A DNA stretch of 49,688 nt from Gemmatales bacterium (GTDB lineage Bacteria > Planctomycetota > Planctomycetia > Gemmatales > HRBIN36): contig JANXCQ010000001.1 of NCBI GenBank assembly GCA_025060195.1, positions 78,664 through 128,351 of the forward strand, given 5' to 3'. Under the pieces are notes generated by a model. That model had not been told where the DNA came from. It did not search any database and saw only the letters and a list, made by a program, of their open reading frames with translations. Shown here piece by piece: positions 9,064-18,347 of the stretch (position 1 is its first letter; each line of letters opens with the position of its first letter). A program made the translations under genes and the position numbers.

Positions 9064-9978
9064 TCAGGCCCCTAACTCGGCCCGGCAAAGCCGACAGTGC
9101 ACCTGCTCAACGTGATAGCGAATATCGTCAAACTCTGGGGCTCCAGGCTGGCGTACATAGTGCCAGAGCCGCTCAACACTAGGACACAAGGCGCCCATTT
9201 CGTTGATGACGAAGTCAAGGACATCCTCGAATCTGCTGAACCCGCTACCGGCATGCGCGGTCGCTTGCTGTCGCCGCCCTGCTCCACGCAATGTGAGAAA
9301 AACGCTCTTGTGCACATCTCGTTGGTCTATTTGTTGGAGAATCCAATCGCGGGCCCGTTTGACCAGGACGTCCACGTGGTTGCGCGAAAGCCCCATCGCG
9401 GCCATGATTTCTGGCACTTTTTGGCCCCGAAGACGCCGCTCGTAAACCTGTTTCATGACTAAACCGTTGCCCGTGGCTCGCGACTCACACCAGGCGACGA
9501 ATTGTCGAAAAATATCGCTCAGCCAGTGGACTTGACGCTGCCGTCGGCCTGCTTCTTCTAAGATGAGGTCGGGAGGTGCATCCGGACTCGGCGGTTCTAG
9601 CACACTCCTGTCATCCTCTCCTGAGTGCTCGCCAGGTGGTAGGATCAGGAACTTGCGTTCTTCTTGGCGCAGTCGGTCAAAACCGCGCCAACGGATGAGG
9701 CGTTTCAAGTAACACATCCAAGCCTGGGGCCAATTTTTGCCCAGCTGCAGGTAAAACTCCAGGCGGCTTTGCATGGCCGCCCACCTGTCCTTATCATGGT
9801 GATTCTGCAGTACCCCTAGAACACTTTGGAGGACATTCTGCACCAAGTCCTCCGCATCCTGTTTCAAGCTTGGAAACATACGTTGGGCAAAACGGATCAA
9901 CTTGTCCAAACCTTCGCAGTCGGCTCCCAGGTATTCCTCGAAGCTTTGCTTAGCAACTTCTCGCGTTACTGCTCTCAT
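9064..9978 (-). CDS. ECF-like sigma-70 family factor with C-terminal His/Cys motif
   Basis: A 304-residue RNA polymerase sigma-like factor, longer than the usual 180-200 residues of ECF sigmas. Region 2 is represented by AEDLVQNVLQSVL near residue 40. Region 4 is a helix-turn-helix, VPEIMAAMGLSRNHVDVLVKRAR, near 190-212. After region 4 there are about 90 extra residues, ending in HVEQVHCRLCRAEL. This resembles the zinc-binding H..C..C motif of anti-sigma domains and may be a built-in regulatory module. The ATG at 9978 is chosen; an in-frame TTG at 9990 is possible. It stands first in a leftward set with two membrane proteins. The -10/-35 recognition cannot be predicted from the sequence. Confidence 0.8.
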   Translation of the reverse strand: MRAVTREVAKQSFEEYLGADCEGLDKLIRFAQRMFPSLKQDAEDLVQNVLQSVLGVLQNHHDKDRWAAMQSRLEFYLQLGKNWPQAWMCYLKRLIRWRGFDRLRQEERKFLILPPGEHSGEDDRSVLEPPSPDAPPDLILEEAGRRQRQVHWLSDIFRQFVAWCESRATGNGLVMKQVYERRLRGQKVPEIMAAMGLSRNHVDVLVKRARDWILQQIDQRDVHKSVFLTLRGAGRRQQATAHAGSGFSRFEDVLDFVINEMGALCPSVERLWHYVRQPGAPEFDDIRYHVEQVHCRLCRAELGA

Positions 9979-10094
9979 GACCACCCCCAAGCGCCGGCTA
10001 GGACTACGATGCTGCTAAACTGACGCTTAGCATATTATGTCTGGATGAACGTGGCCAACGATTGTCGACCCAATCAATTTGCTGTCCCACTGGC

Positions 10095-10703
10095 ATGATC
10101 GTTATTGTGGACTACGGCATGGGCAATCTGCGGAGTGTGCAGAAGGCCCTGGAAAAACTAGGACACCAGGCAACGATTACATCCGATCCGAGCCTTGTGC
10201 GGCAGGCCGAGAAGCTGATTCTTCCGGGCGTCGGCGCCTTCGGAGATGCGATGGAGCGGTTGCGCCATGCGCAGCTGGTGGCACCGATTCGGCAACACAT
10301 CGAGGCAGGTAAACCATTTCTCGGTATTTGCCTTGGTTTACAATTGTTGTTTGAGCGAAGCTATGAAGGCGGTGTTCATGAGGGCCTCGGCGTACTCGCG
10401 GGCGAAGTCGTTCGCTTCGACCCTGCGCTGGGCCTGAAAGTGCCTCATATGGGCTGGAACCGTATCGTGCATGACGGGCGCTGTCCGTTATTCGCCGGCG
10501 TGCCTTCGGGAAGCTACGTATATTTTGTTCATTCGTACTATCCCCGCCCCATAGATCGCAACATCATCGCCGCGGAAACGGATTATGGGAACTGGTTTTG
10601 TTCGGCTGTTTGGCGCGGCCTACTTTTTGCCACGCAGTTTCATCCCGAAAAGAGCCAATCGGTCGGCTTGCGAATGCTCCAGAACTTCGCTACGATTGCC
10701 TGA
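10095..10703 (+). CDS. hisH: Imidazole glycerol phosphate synthase, glutaminase subunit HisH
   Basis: The glutaminase half of IGP synthase. It releases ammonia from glutamine and channels it to HisF in histidine biosynthesis. The class I amidotransferase triad is visible: nucleophile Cys79 in GICLGLQ, then His183 and Glu185 in QFHPEKSQ. The N terminus [14 protein letters not shown] is typical of HisH. The length (202 residues) is normal. The ATG at 10095 is used; an in-frame TTG at 10062 would add 11 unlike residues. hisA follows 50 bp downstream, but hisF is not in the window, so the partner is encoded elsewhere. Confidence 0.96.
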   Translation: MIVIVDYGMGNLRSVQKALEKLGHQATITSDPSLVRQAEKLILPGVGAFGDAMERLRHAQLVAPIRQHIEAGKPFLGICLGLQLLFERSYEGGVHEGLGVLAGEVVRFDPALGLKVPHMGWNRIVHDGRCPLFAGVPSGSYVYFVHSYYPRPIDRNIIAAETDYGNWFCSAVWRGLLFATQFHPEKSQSVGLRMLQNFATIA

Positions 10704-10753
10704 CATTCCCGACTCGGAGAGGGAAATGCGGCAGACTGATTGAAGCAACGCTT

Positions 10754-11470
10754 ATGCTGATCATACCAGCGCTAGACCTGCGATCCGGTCGATGTGTGCG
10801 GCTACGCCAGGGCGACTTCGACACCGAGACGGTTTATGGTGATGATCCGGTGGCGCTCGCGGAGTATTGGGTGCGTCTTGGCGCCGCTCGGTTGCATTTG
10901 GTAGATTTGGACGGTGCTCGACTGGGCCAACCGCAACAACTCGATATTGTGCAGCGAATTGTTGAGCGCACAGCCGTGCCGTGTCAATTGGGCGGTGGAT
11001 TACGCTCAGAGTTCGATCTGCGTGCCGCGTTCAATTGCGGAGTCACCTGGGCCGTTATCGGTACCCAAGCTTTTCTGGCACCTGAGTGGTTTCGCGAGAT
11101 GTGTCACAAGTTTCCCCATCGGCTCTGGCTCGGCGTCGATGTGCGCGACGGTTTCGTAGCCACGCATGGTTGGCAGAAGACGACCGAGTTAGACCCGGCA
11201 GAAGTCGTGAGTCATTTTAGCGCCTGGCCCATCGCAGGCTTCATTGTGACGGACATCAGTCGTGATGGCACGCTCTGCGGTGTGCGGGCCCATTGGTTAG
11301 GACAGCTGGCCCAGGGGACTACCCTGCCTGTCATTGCTTCGGGAGGAATCGCCACTTTGGACGACCTTCGCCAACTCCGTGCCGCGGGCTTAGCAGGATG
11401 TATCATCGGTAAAGCCCTATACGAAGGTCGCTTCGACTTGCGTGCTGCCATGCAAGCGGTTAGTTCGTGA
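10754..11470 (+). CDS. hisA: Phosphoribosylformimino-AICAR ribotide isomerase HisA
   Basis: TIM-barrel isomerase of 238 residues that converts ProFAR to PRFAR, the step before HisHF in histidine synthesis. The first catalytic Asp is Asp8 in IPALDLRSGRC; the second is Asp129 in GVDVRDG. The phosphate-binding motifs VTDISRDGT and ASGGIATLDDL are present. The ATG at 10754 begins the conserved MLIIPALDL; the open frame extends 52 codons upstream into hisH but without similarity to HisA. It lies 50 bp after hisH and probably shares a transcript with it. No strong SD is seen. Confidence 0.96.
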   Translation: MLIIPALDLRSGRCVRLRQGDFDTETVYGDDPVALAEYWVRLGAARLHLVDLDGARLGQPQQLDIVQRIVERTAVPCQLGGGLRSEFDLRAAFNCGVTWAVIGTQAFLAPEWFREMCHKFPHRLWLGVDVRDGFVATHGWQKTTELDPAEVVSHFSAWPIAGFIVTDISRDGTLCGVRAHWLGQLAQGTTLPVIASGGIATLDDLRQLRAAGLAGCIIGKALYEGRFDLRAAMQAVSS

Positions 11471-11549
11471 GCTGTTAACTTCTTTCTCGGCTCCGCATAT
11501 ACTAGCTTACTGCCTAGGTGGATTTCCTTTTGACAGAAGGATGCGAAGT

Positions 11550-13700
11550 ATGGCGAAATATCGCGTCGAAGACATCCGTAACATTGCCTTCGTCGGGCAT
11601 AGTGCTTCGGGGAAGACTTCCCTATTGGACACCATTTTGTTTCGCGCCAAGGCCGTAGAGCGGCGAGGCTCCGTCGATGAGGGCACCAGTTTTTGCGATT
11701 ACGACGATGAGGAGAAAAAACGCCGCGCCACAATCGACGCGAAAATCCTCACCTTGGAATATCGCGGCAAGAAACTTCATTTACTCGACACGCCGGGTTA
11801 TCCCGACTTTATTGGTCAATCCCTCTGTGCCTTGCATGCCGTGGAGACGGCGGTCGTCGTGATCAACGCTCCGGCGGGTATCGAAGTCAACACGCGCAGG
11901 CTGTACAACGAAGCCAAGCGGCTCGAGCTGGCCCGCATGATTGTCATCAACAAAATGGACGCCGACAACATTCAGCTCGAACCGCTGATTCGCCAAATTC
12001 AACAAACTTTCGGCAAAAGTTGTGTCTTATTCCAGGTTCCGGTGGGCGTGGGTGCTCAATTCAGTGGTGTGGTGAATCTGCTTCATCCACCCGCGAATGG
12101 GCTAAGCGGTCTGGCCCTGGATGTTGCGGCAGCCCGCAGTCAGCTCTTGGACGCCATTGTAGAAACTGACGAAGCGCTCATGGAAAAATATCTCACCGAA
12201 GGCGATGTTACTTCAGACGATTTGGCCCGAGTGTTACCGCAGGCCTTAGCAAGTGGCGCCGTAGTGCCCATCTTTTTCACCTCGGCTAAGAAAGACATTG
12301 GCGTGGCCGAGTTTATGGACGCTTTAGTGGACATAGCCTTATCACCCGCTCAAGCGAAGCCTCGCCCGGCTACCCGAAGCTCTAACGGTAAAGTCGAGAC
12401 CATCACGTTGGCCGCGGACGAGAACGGTCCTCTCGTCGGGCAGGTCTTTAAGGTGCTAAACGACCGTTTTGTCGGCATCTTGAGTTTCATTCGCCTCTTT
12501 TCGGGACATATGAGTAGCGACACCCCGATTCCCAACGCGCGCACAGGCAAGAGTCAACGTTCCCCGGGCTTACTGCAAGTGCATGGTAAGACGACCAAGC
12601 CGATGAGCGAGGCCATCGCGGGCGACATTTTTGCCGTAGCGAAAGTCGAAGACTTACGCATCGGCGACACTCTCGCCTCGGACGCCATCCAGCTCCCCAT
12701 GCCCACGTTTCCCACGCCGATGTACGGTTTGGCCATCGAGCCGAAGAGTCGCGGCGACGAACAGAAGATTTCGCAGAGTCTCGCCAAAATGGCCGAGGAA
12801 GACCCTACCTTTAAGGTCACACGCGACCCTCAAACGCGTGAATTAGTCGTTACGGGTGTAAGCCAACTGCACTTAGACATCATCCAGGCTCGGCTGAAAC
12901 GCCGCTTTGAACTCGAAGTGGTCACTAAGGAGCCGAAAATTCCCTACCGCGAAACGATCACCGCCCAAGGCGAAGGGCAACACCGCCACAAGAAACAAAC
13001 AGGCGGTCGTGGCCAGTTCGGCGAAGTTCATCTGCGGGTCTATCCTTTGCCTCGCGAAATTAGCTCCGAAGAGGAAATTCGTAAGATTTTCATCAACAAA
13101 GAGCGGTTTCCCGAAATCCGTGAGGAATTTTGCGTTTACAATCCTGAATACAACTTTGCCTTCGTGGATTGTATCGTCGGCGGTGTGATTCCCAACCAGT
13201 TCATCCCCGCGGTTTATAAAGGTTGCATGGAGGTGATGGAGAAAGGCGCTTTAGCAGGTTATCGTATGCAAGACATTGGGGTGGAAGTGTATTTCGGGAA
13301 AGATCACCCCGTGGATAGTTCGGAAGCAGCCTTCAAGACGGCTGCGCGGGTTGCTTTCAAAAACGCCGTGCTCAGTGCCAAACCTGTACTGCTGGAACCC
13401 ATCGTTTTGTTGGAAGTAACCGTACCATCAAAATTCACGGGCGCCGTTCTCAGCGACCTGAACACACGCCGGGCGCGCATCGAAAACCAGGACACCTTGC
13501 CCGGCGATTTACAGGTCATTCGTGCGCGCGTTCCCTTAGCGGAAGTGACCCGCTACGCGGCTGCTTTGGGCAGCATAACCCAGGGTCAAGGATCTTATAC
13601 CATGGAGTTCAGTCATTATGATCAAGTGCCTGCCCACATTCAGCAACAGATTGTCGCTAAAGCGACCAAGGCCGCTGAGGAAGAAGAGGAAGAAGAATAA
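11550..13700 (+). CDS. EF-G-like translational GTPase (EF-G paralogue)
   Basis: A 716-residue GTPase with EF-G domain order: G domain, domain II (about 290-370), III, IV and V. G1 is GHSASGKT (16-23), G3 is DTPGYPDF (80-87) and G4 is NKMD (134-137). In canonical EF-G G3 reads DTPGH, where the His activates GTP hydrolysis; here it is Tyr84. This matches the EF-G-like paralogues known in several phyla rather than the main translocase. The protein ends in a run of glutamates. GAAGG 9 nt before the ATG at 11550 supports that start; a close upstream ATG (11541) would lie only 1 nt from it. It follows hisA by 79 bp. Its exact ribosomal role is not known. Confidence 0.9.
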   Translation: MAKYRVEDIRNIAFVGHSASGKTSLLDTILFRAKAVERRGSVDEGTSFCDYDDEEKKRRATIDAKILTLEYRGKKLHLLDTPGYPDFIGQSLCALHAVETAVVVINAPAGIEVNTRRLYNEAKRLELARMIVINKMDADNIQLEPLIRQIQQTFGKSCVLFQVPVGVGAQFSGVVNLLHPPANGLSGLALDVAAARSQLLDAIVETDEALMEKYLTEGDVTSDDLARVLPQALASGAVVPIFFTSAKKDIGVAEFMDALVDIALSPAQAKPRPATRSSNGKVETITLAADENGPLVGQVFKVLNDRFVGILSFIRLFSGHMSSDTPIPNARTGKSQRSPGLLQVHGKTTKPMSEAIAGDIFAVAKVEDLRIGDTLASDAIQLPMPTFPTPMYGLAIEPKSRGDEQKISQSLAKMAEEDPTFKVTRDPQTRELVVTGVSQLHLDIIQARLKRRFELEVVTKEPKIPYRETITAQGEGQHRHKKQTGGRGQFGEVHLRVYPLPREISSEEEIRKIFINKERFPEIREEFCVYNPEYNFAFVDCIVGGVIPNQFIPAVYKGCMEVMEKGALAGYRMQDIGVEVYFGKDHPVDSSEAAFKTAARVAFKNAVLSAKPVLLEPIVLLEVTVPSKFTGAVLSDLNTRRARIENQDTLPGDLQVIRARVPLAEVTRYAAALGSITQGQGSYTMEFSHYDQVPAHIQQQIVAKATKAAEEEEEEE

Positions 13701-13929
13701 AGCTTACCTTGGCCCTGTAATTCGTTGTCCCTCTTTCGGCCCCAGACTTACAATCGTCAACGGATGAATTGCGCATCGCTAGATTAGTTTCTCCCACGCT
13801 GCCAGTGAGCGAGTGGTCGAAAGCTGGCTAAGTTAGGGCGCATTCGAAGAGACGGTCGCTCACGATGTTTTTGTCGTCTCGCGTAAAGCAGTATGCCCAA
13901 ACAGGAGTGTGACGTCGGGTCGGCCAAAA

Positions 13930-14667
13930 CTAGGTTTGGCGAGAAGCCGTGGTGGAATCTGGCCGGCTAGCTTTGGCCGCAAGCTGTCCCATGGGTATCG
14001 GTGGCAGGTCTTGCAAACGATCCAGACCTAACACTCGCAGGAACTGCCGTGTCGTGCCGTAAAGCACGGGGCGCCCAAGGGTATTCTGCCGTCCCACGAT
14101 GCGCACCCAGCCCCGTTCGATCAACACGCGAAGCACGTCCGCACATTGCACGCCACGGATCGCCTCAATTTCCGCACGAGTGATCGGCTGACGGTAAGCG
14201 ATGATGGCTAGGGTTTCTTGAGCCGCAGCCGAGAGGTTCCAATCGAAGCCGGTCGTACGGAGTCGGACGAGCCAGGGGCGATACTCCGGCTGCGTTGTCA
14301 GTTGGAAACCGCCCGCGATGGCCTGAACCGTGAACGGCGAGCCATCCGCCTCTAGCAGACTTTGTAAGCGCCGCACCGCCCGACGTGCCTCGCTCGCATC
14401 TCGCAATCCAACCACCTCAGCGATTCGCTTAGCCGTAACAGGTTCGTCAGCCACAAAAAGTACTGCCTCTACCAAAGCCAATAATCCATCTCGCACTCCC
14501 GGCCCGGCTACAGTCCCAGCCAGACCAAAGAGCCCGCAGCTATAGTGCCGCGAACCAGGGGGGCTTGCGAGTTCCGCTAAATGACGTTTGGGAGTATAAG
14601 GCAACACTCGAGGAGACGCTAATCTGGTACCGATAACATTGGCCCCAACGAATCGGCGTCCCACCAT
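13930..14667 (-). CDS. scpB: Segregation and condensation protein B, ScpB
   Basis: A kleisin-associated subunit of the SMC-ScpA-ScpB complex, needed for chromosome compaction and segregation. The two winged-helix domains are recognisable: LVEAVLFVADEPVTAKRIAE (about residues 65-84), then SAAAQETLAIIAYRQPITRAEIEAIRGV (about 145-172) followed by LIERGWV and GRPVLYGTTRQFL. The 245 residues include an N-terminal extension of about 60 residues without similarity, so a later start is possible. It is 109 bp downstream of the IscA/HesB gene on the same strand. No scpA is in the window. Confidence 0.93.
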   Translation of the reverse strand: MVGRRFVGANVIGTRLASPRVLPYTPKRHLAELASPPGSRHYSCGLFGLAGTVAGPGVRDGLLALVEAVLFVADEPVTAKRIAEVVGLRDASEARRAVRRLQSLLEADGSPFTVQAIAGGFQLTTQPEYRPWLVRLRTTGFDWNLSAAAQETLAIIAYRQPITRAEIEAIRGVQCADVLRVLIERGWVRIVGRQNTLGRPVLYGTTRQFLRVLGLDRLQDLPPIPMGQLAAKASRPDSTTASRQT

Positions 14668-14776
14668 GTTTTCAGGCCATGTAGCTGAAAGAGGGCCTCG
14701 CCTATTTCAAGGAGCCAAAAGCAAAACCTGCCTTACCGGTAGCACGAGCCAAATTAGCTTTCCGAGTTTTACAAAA

Positions 14777-15124
14777 TCACATGCTGAAGCTGCTACCGCA
14801 GCCGCAGGTGGTACGCGCGTTGGGATTCAGCACCTGGAATCCCCGACGATTGATTTCGTTTATGAAATCAACTGTCGCTCCGTCCACGTACAATAAGCTT
14901 TTGCGGTCCACGACAATACGAATGCCATGCTGCTCCATGAGTTCATCGGTTTTCTCGTTGTAACAAGTGTCTAAGTCCAGCTTATGCTGAAAACCGCTGC
15001 ATCCACCGCCTTTGACGGACAGGCGCAAATACACCGGCTCGTCGTGCAAATATCCAGCCTGCCGTTGCTCTTCGACAATTCGCTTAATTTCTTCGGCCGC
15101 TCGCGGCGTCAGGGTTATCGCCAT
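14777..15124 (-). CDS. A-type iron-sulfur carrier (HesB/IscA/ErpA family)
   Basis: A 115-residue protein that carries or inserts Fe-S clusters into apo-enzymes. The three cluster cysteines are Cys42 (GGGCSGF), Cys107 and Cys109 (CGCGSSFSM). The length and the C-terminal CGCGSSF are typical. AAGGAGG lies 6 nt before the ATG. Which member (IscA, ErpA, SufA) cannot be decided from sequence alone, since no other isc or suf genes are near. It precedes scpB on the minus strand and follows a 629-bp non-coding stretch. Confidence 0.95.
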   Translation of the reverse strand: MAITLTPRAAEEIKRIVEEQRQAGYLHDEPVYLRLSVKGGGCSGFQHKLDLDTCYNEKTDELMEQHGIRIVVDRKSLLYVDGATVDFINEINRRGFQVLNPNARTTCGCGSSFSM

Positions 15125-15753
15125 AGTATTCCTCCTTCACATTGGCTTTTGACGCAGTTATACGCATTTGTCCGCATACATTATAGGCTTGCATATAAAC
15201 AAGTAAATCGGGGCCGGCAAGGCAAATCTTGAGCTACCCTCCCTGGTGTTCAAGCGCCCTTGTAGATAGCTAAATAGGAACGGCCAAACTGCATTCGCGA
15301 CAGCGGTTGATCCACTTTATCACTGGTCATTACCAATTGTGCATAATTGATACACAGGCGAAATTCAGCTGGCAATTGACCTTCTTCTGCTAACTAGCCT
15401 TACGGCCACCATGATACAAAGGCCTGGTGCCCAATTTTTACCCACTTCACAATGAAACTTAGTGTCCGTCGCGCGGACGATTTTCCATGCAGTGCGAACC
15501 TTGCATGGGTGGTAGCTCATAATATTGTCTGCCCTATTGATCCCCGCCCCTATTCCCGCTTGGGCCGAGCCTAAGCTCCGCGTCGAAAAGCGCCTGAGGG
15601 AGAGATAAGCGTAGGCAAGGCAAGGATAGCTGTGTTCACCGTGCGGACAGGATTGTCAGTTCGCCACGTGCCTAAATTCACTCTGCGAACCTGACGTAAT
15701 GGGGCGCAACCACAGGGTTCCTGTCTATATAGCAATAAGTTTCGACAGCGATT
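15125..15753. other. Non-coding stretch, 629 bp, with three short hairpins
   Basis: No convincing gene is seen between the kinase gene and the HesB-type gene, both leftward. Inverted repeats: GTCCG/CGGAC (15464-15468, 15474-15478), CCATGCA/TGCATGG (15485-15491, 15502-15508) and GTTCGC/GCGAAC (15659-15664, 15685-15690, extended by TCA/TGA across a bulged C). I see no tmRNA, RNase P, 6S or SRP RNA signature. Confidence 0.4.
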
Positions 15754-17757
15754 TTAGACTATAGGACGCTGAAGCCGTAAGTTACGACATACCTTACGTT
15801 GACTGACTCGTTCAATTTGACGCCACCACCATTTCCAAGTCGAGATGTGCTCACCCGTTGCATGCAGATATGCCTTCAGGAAGCGTAAACGGTCGGTGCG
15901 GGACAGGAGCGGATGATTGCGCAGGCTCACTTGTAACCGTGCTAAGTTCTTTACGCGGCGGCGGCGAGTGAGCAGAAACGGTCTGCTTAGGCCGACTAAG
16001 TCTACGATTCTTATATCCGGGTCAGGCACCTTACCGCAAAGGTAATCTTGAGCAACCAAGATATGGGCGGATTTAGCATCGCGATAACTAAGACCGTGCC
16101 GGTGTAAGCGCCCAAAAAACTGTGCCAGATGGTGAATTAGTGTGCTTAGAACAGACACTTGATGAGATTTATCCTGATTTTGCAAGAAATCTAGAGCTTG
16201 GTGTAAATCCCAATATGCATAAAGTTTCTCGCAGATAAGGAAGGCCCAGGAGGGGAGCCAGCCGGTTCTCCAGTGAAGTAACGCCAAGGTGCGGGCGGTA
16301 GCAAATCCCCGATCGGTCAAGCGAAAAGCATTAGTCCAAGACCTGCTGGCCGGTCCGAGGTGAAGTAATTCGGCCAAACGCTGTCGCAGGCTCCTCAACC
16401 GAAAGGCCTTAACAATCACAGGTGTCGGTTGCCCATCAATGATCAGTTGGGTCTCCCAGAATCCGCCTCGGCGCCCGCGATCTTGCCAGTTGAGAAAAAT
16501 CCGTTGATTGGCTATATCGGCTACAGTTATTCCAGTGGTTGCTGTGCGACTTAGACGTCTAGATATGCGTCGGTTCGCGATGTGGAAAAACCGCTGCCAA
16601 AAAGAAGGTGCTTTAACTTGATTAGGATCTGATTTGTACAACACGATAGGCGCTGTTTCGATGATTTGACGCAGGTCAGAAAGAGATAGGCCTTCTACCG
16701 CCCAAATGTCCCAAACAGAGCCATCTAAGTTTTTATTAGTGGATTTATCATCTAAGCTTTCGGATGAACCAGTAAGACTTAGGTTGAACAAAGGTCTTTC
16801 GACAGCCGCAGGTATTATCTGAAGGTTACCTTCTGTCAAGCGGGTTCCATAGAAATAACGGTTATTCTGCCAGGGGCGGTCTTCTCGCCGGCAGTAAAAT
16901 CTCAGCAAGGAGCGCCAGGTCGCCGATTCTAGGTGCCGAGCATATTTCCGTTCCTGCTGGCGACTAACATTCCAGTCCGTACGGTAACGAATATAGTGGT
17001 GAAAAAACCTTCGGCGATCTGTCGGTTGGCAGCGCTCGAGAAACCAGCGTCCGAAAAGAATAAGGTTTCGTCGGGCTTGGCGCCAGCTTAGTGGTTTAGC
17101 GCATAGGGTAATGGCATGTGTGTCCGTGATGTATAGTTCTAGGAGACCTTGGGGGTGGTAGCGGATCAAGATGTTACCTGCGTGCAGGTCGTGATGAAAA
17201 GCGCCAACTTGGTGCAGGTGGGCGATCAAGCGGGCTAATAATTTTGGTAAGACCAAGCGAATACGGCATTGTTCGCCTGAAGGTAATTGCAGAAATGTGG
17301 TGCTGAGCCATTTATCTAAGGGAACGGTCTGAGCTAGCCCCAGGGTTACAATCCATACCTGGTTATCGTTTCGGCCAAAGGCGATGGGTTCGGCCGTCGG
17401 CAGGCCTTGCTGTTTAAGGAAGAGGGCCTTATGACATTCCGCTTGAGTCTTAAAGCTAAGATGCCAAGTTTCCGACCACCATCGAAGCCCTGTAAGCGGA
17501 TAACACTTGATATAAATATCTTGCTGGGTCGCATGAGAATCGGAAACGGCGTTAGAATCCGATGAAAGCTTATTGCCGGAAAGAGTAACTCGATAAATGA
17601 GACGATGTGGCGCTTGTTTGATAATTTCTAAGCCACCCTGGGTTTGCCATTGCTCCCAGCGAAGTTCGCTGCCGTTGAACAGATCGCTATACCATTGGGG
17701 AGCCACATGCCACTCTGCGTTCGGGCCAACGAGACGGAGCCAATCGTGCATGGGCAT
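15754..17757 (-). CDS. Double-domain WaaP/InaA-type (lipopolysaccharide) kinase
   Basis: A 667-residue protein with two protein-kinase-like domains in tandem. In domain 1 (about 60-260) the catalytic loop is HHDLHAGN (188-195, Asp190), followed by ITDTHA as the metal-binding site. This is the signature of Kdo/heptose kinases WaaP/KdkA and of InaA-like proteins. In domain 2 (about 400-640) the loop is YRDAKSAH (Asp560), so the usual Asn is His, and the metal site is VDLVG (Asp586). Both domains keep the aspartates. The likely substrate is a lipid A-core or other cell-surface sugar (inference). It begins 21 bp after smpB stops and ends the leftward run IleRS-PK-aminotransferase-smpB. Confidence 0.82.
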   Translation of the reverse strand: MPMHDWLRLVGPNAEWHVAPQWYSDLFNGSELRWEQWQTQGGLEIIKQAPHRLIYRVTLSGNKLSSDSNAVSDSHATQQDIYIKCYPLTGLRWWSETWHLSFKTQAECHKALFLKQQGLPTAEPIAFGRNDNQVWIVTLGLAQTVPLDKWLSTTFLQLPSGEQCRIRLVLPKLLARLIAHLHQVGAFHHDLHAGNILIRYHPQGLLELYITDTHAITLCAKPLSWRQARRNLILFGRWFLERCQPTDRRRFFHHYIRYRTDWNVSRQQERKYARHLESATWRSLLRFYCRREDRPWQNNRYFYGTRLTEGNLQIIPAAVERPLFNLSLTGSSESLDDKSTNKNLDGSVWDIWAVEGLSLSDLRQIIETAPIVLYKSDPNQVKAPSFWQRFFHIANRRISRRLSRTATTGITVADIANQRIFLNWQDRGRRGGFWETQLIIDGQPTPVIVKAFRLRSLRQRLAELLHLGPASRSWTNAFRLTDRGFATARTLALLHWRTGWLPSWAFLICEKLYAYWDLHQALDFLQNQDKSHQVSVLSTLIHHLAQFFGRLHRHGLSYRDAKSAHILVAQDYLCGKVPDPDIRIVDLVGLSRPFLLTRRRRVKNLARLQVSLRNHPLLSRTDRLRFLKAYLHATGEHISTWKWWWRQIERVSQRKVCRNLRLQRPIV

Positions 17758-17778
17758 CCTTGCCGGGCGAAACGGGGT

Positions 17779-18267
17779 TTATTTGGGAGCGCGTCGCCGT
17801 CCCAAGGCGCGGGCGATTTCGCGTTGGGCTTCCTCTTTCTTGATTTTTTCACGTTTATCGTATTTCTTTTTGCCGCGGACCACAGCCAATTCCACTTTGG
17901 CCCAGCCGTTCTTGAAATACATCCGCAATGGAATGAGTGTGCATCCTTTTTGCGTCGCTTTGCCAGCGAAACGAGCAATTTCCCGGCAATGAAGCAAGAG
18001 CTTACGCGGACGTTTCGGGTCGTGGTTGCTGTAAGCAGCGGCGCTATATTCGGGAATATCGCAATTCAGGAGCCAAACCTCGCCGTCTTTGATTTTGGCG
18101 TAGGCTTGGTCGAGACTAATGCGATGTTCGCGCAGGCTTTTGACTTCGGTCCCGGTGAGGGCGATGCCGCATTCCAATTTGTCTAGAATCTCGTAATCAT
18201 GCTGGGCGCGGCGATTTTGGGCAATGAGCTGAATCTGTGGTTGTCGCTGGGACGACTCCCGCGCCAT
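17779..18267 (-). CDS. smpB: SsrA (tmRNA)-binding protein SmpB
   Basis: A 162-residue partner of tmRNA in trans-translation, which rescues stalled ribosomes and tags the incomplete peptide. Family features are all present: NRRAQHDYEILDKLECGI, TGTEVKSLR, LLNCDIPEYS, RKLLLH, and the basic C-terminal tail (GKKKYDKREKIKKEEAQREI) that enters the ribosomal mRNA channel. The length is normal. GGAGGGG lies 5 nt before the ATG. It sits between a class IV aminotransferase (80 bp upstream) and the double kinase (21 bp downstream). The tmRNA gene itself is not in the window. Confidence 0.97.
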   Translation of the reverse strand: MARESSQRQPQIQLIAQNRRAQHDYEILDKLECGIALTGTEVKSLREHRISLDQAYAKIKDGEVWLLNCDIPEYSAAAYSNHDPKRPRKLLLHCREIARFAGKATQKGCTLIPLRMYFKNGWAKVELAVVRGKKKYDKREKIKKEEAQREIARALGRRRAPK

Positions 18268-18347
18268 GGTTGCCCCTCCACACCATTATCATAACTCGAT
18301 AAGCCTGCGTCTGTGAAGGTCATCTCGGTTTATTATCGCAGAGGATC

